From Prevotella sp. (GTDB taxonomy: Bacteria > Bacillota > Clostridia > Oscillospirales > Ruminococcaceae), in assembly GCA_023663025.1 (NCBI GenBank), contig JAMPIC010000002.1, positions 148,739 to 212,738 on the forward strand: a stretch of 64,000 nucleotides of DNA, in the 5' to 3' direction. The position numbers were made by a program, and so were the translations under genes. The notes under the pieces were generated by a model that did no database searches, was not told the origin of the DNA, and saw only the letters and a list, made by a program, of their open reading frames with translations. Shown in pieces: positions 63,644 through 64,000 of this stretch. Every line of letters begins with the position of its first letter. Position 1 is the first letter of the stretch.

Positions 63644-64000
63644 AAACCTATGTAAAATTCTGCGGCATACGCCGCGTTATCGACGTGGAATACGTCAACG
63701 AATGCCGCCCCGATTACGCGGGCTTTATCCTGTCGGACGGCTTCGGGCGGTCGGTGGACTTCGGCACATTCTACGAGCTGGACACCTATCTTGACAGGGA
63801 CGTGAAACGGGTCGGGGTGTTTGTGAACGAGCCTTTGGAAAATATTCTGCACCGCGGTTACAACGAAGCTCTGGACGTTATCCAGCTCCACGGCGGCGAG
63901 GACGGGAACTATATAAAAGAGCTGCGCGGGATTTTTCCCGGCGAGATATGGAAAGCCGTCCGCGCCAAATGTCCCGAGGATATCGAAAAGGCGAACCGTC
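63640..64000 (+). CDS. trpF: Phosphoribosylanthranilate isomerase, 3' end outside window
   Basis: The partial N-terminal 120 codons start at GTG, which overlaps the trpC TGA (GTGA). They read KFCGIRR with the catalytic Cys near residue 8, VGVFVNEP, and DVIQLHGGED, the isomerase signature. The frame is open to the window edge. trpB and trpA presumably follow. Confidence 0.92.
   Translation, partial: MKTYVKFCGIRRVIDVEYVNECRPDYAGFILSDGFGRSVDFGTFYELDTYLDRDVKRVGVFVNEPLENILHRGYNEALDVIQLHGGEDGNYIKELRGIFPGEIWKAVRAKCPEDIEKANR

Overview
The window reads as a chromosome segment of an anaerobic, Gram-positive, fibre-degrading member of the Oscillospiraceae, close to Ruminococcus albus. The evidence is a GH5 endoglucanase lipoprotein, a cellobiose 2-epimerase whose sequence matches my memory of the R. 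albus enzyme closely, a GTP-type PEP carboxykinase, acetate kinase, many class B sortases, consensus sigma-A promoters with 17-bp spacers and strong GGAGG ribosome binding sites. No tRNA, 16S/23S rRNA or CRISPR array was recognised.

Layout. 1-1346: an orphan FliK-like/FlhB-C-terminal pair (YlqG/YlqH type). 1394-5413: GH5 cellulase, an Rrf2 regulator, and an HPt plus response-regulator/HD-GYP signalling operon. 5638-10955: a long leftward operon (coiled-coil protein, sigma-region-4 protein, Orn/Lys/Arg decarboxylase-like enzyme, c-di-AMP receptor DarA, HolB, RicT, small membrane protein, prohibitin-like protein) resembling the Bacillus yaaO-yaaT neighbourhood. 11204-12007: a lipase-like hydrolase. 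12350-20248: a rightward operon of four tandem class B sortases, a SpoIID/LytB protein and pyrimidine-nucleoside phosphorylase. 20331-22108: a zinc-ribbon protein, a DUF3795 protein and a GyrI-like protein.

22130-24423 is an AT-rich island: an IS30 transposase remnant, a translationally coupled 11-codon ORF, a solitary C5 cytosine methyltransferase and degenerate sequence. 24424-38119 carries PEP carboxykinase, a 1912-residue Cna-B surface protein, acetate kinase, TmcAL, a tyrosine-rich secreted protein, ribosomal protein L31 and a YigZ protein. 38238-42533 is dgt-dnaG-rpoD followed by a second Rrf2 regulator. 42582-45506 holds two membrane-anchored FecR-domain proteins, one with four InlB-type repeats. 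RNase P RNA lies at 45826-46189.

46310-49573 holds an unknown protein and a double-PII/DUF1538 pair. 49744-55301 is a leftward run secA-DUF1015-cellobiose epimerase-comFB. 55529-59228 holds a zinc-ribbon repeat protein and a sugar-sensor-like GGDEF protein. 59287 to the end is the tryptophan operon trpE-trpGD-trpC-trpF, behind a T-box leader with a TGG specifier.

Themes. Cell-surface assembly is prominent (four sortases, Cna-B adhesin, InlB/FecR proteins, SpoIID, SecA). Second-messenger signalling is also prominent (HD-GYP, GGDEF, DarA, PII pair). The most unusual items are the sortase array with a shared juxtamembrane motif, the FecR/InlB pair, the promoter lying inside a perfect 18-bp palindrome at 20245-20285, the LacI-like sensor fused to GGDEF, and the double PII/DUF1538 module.
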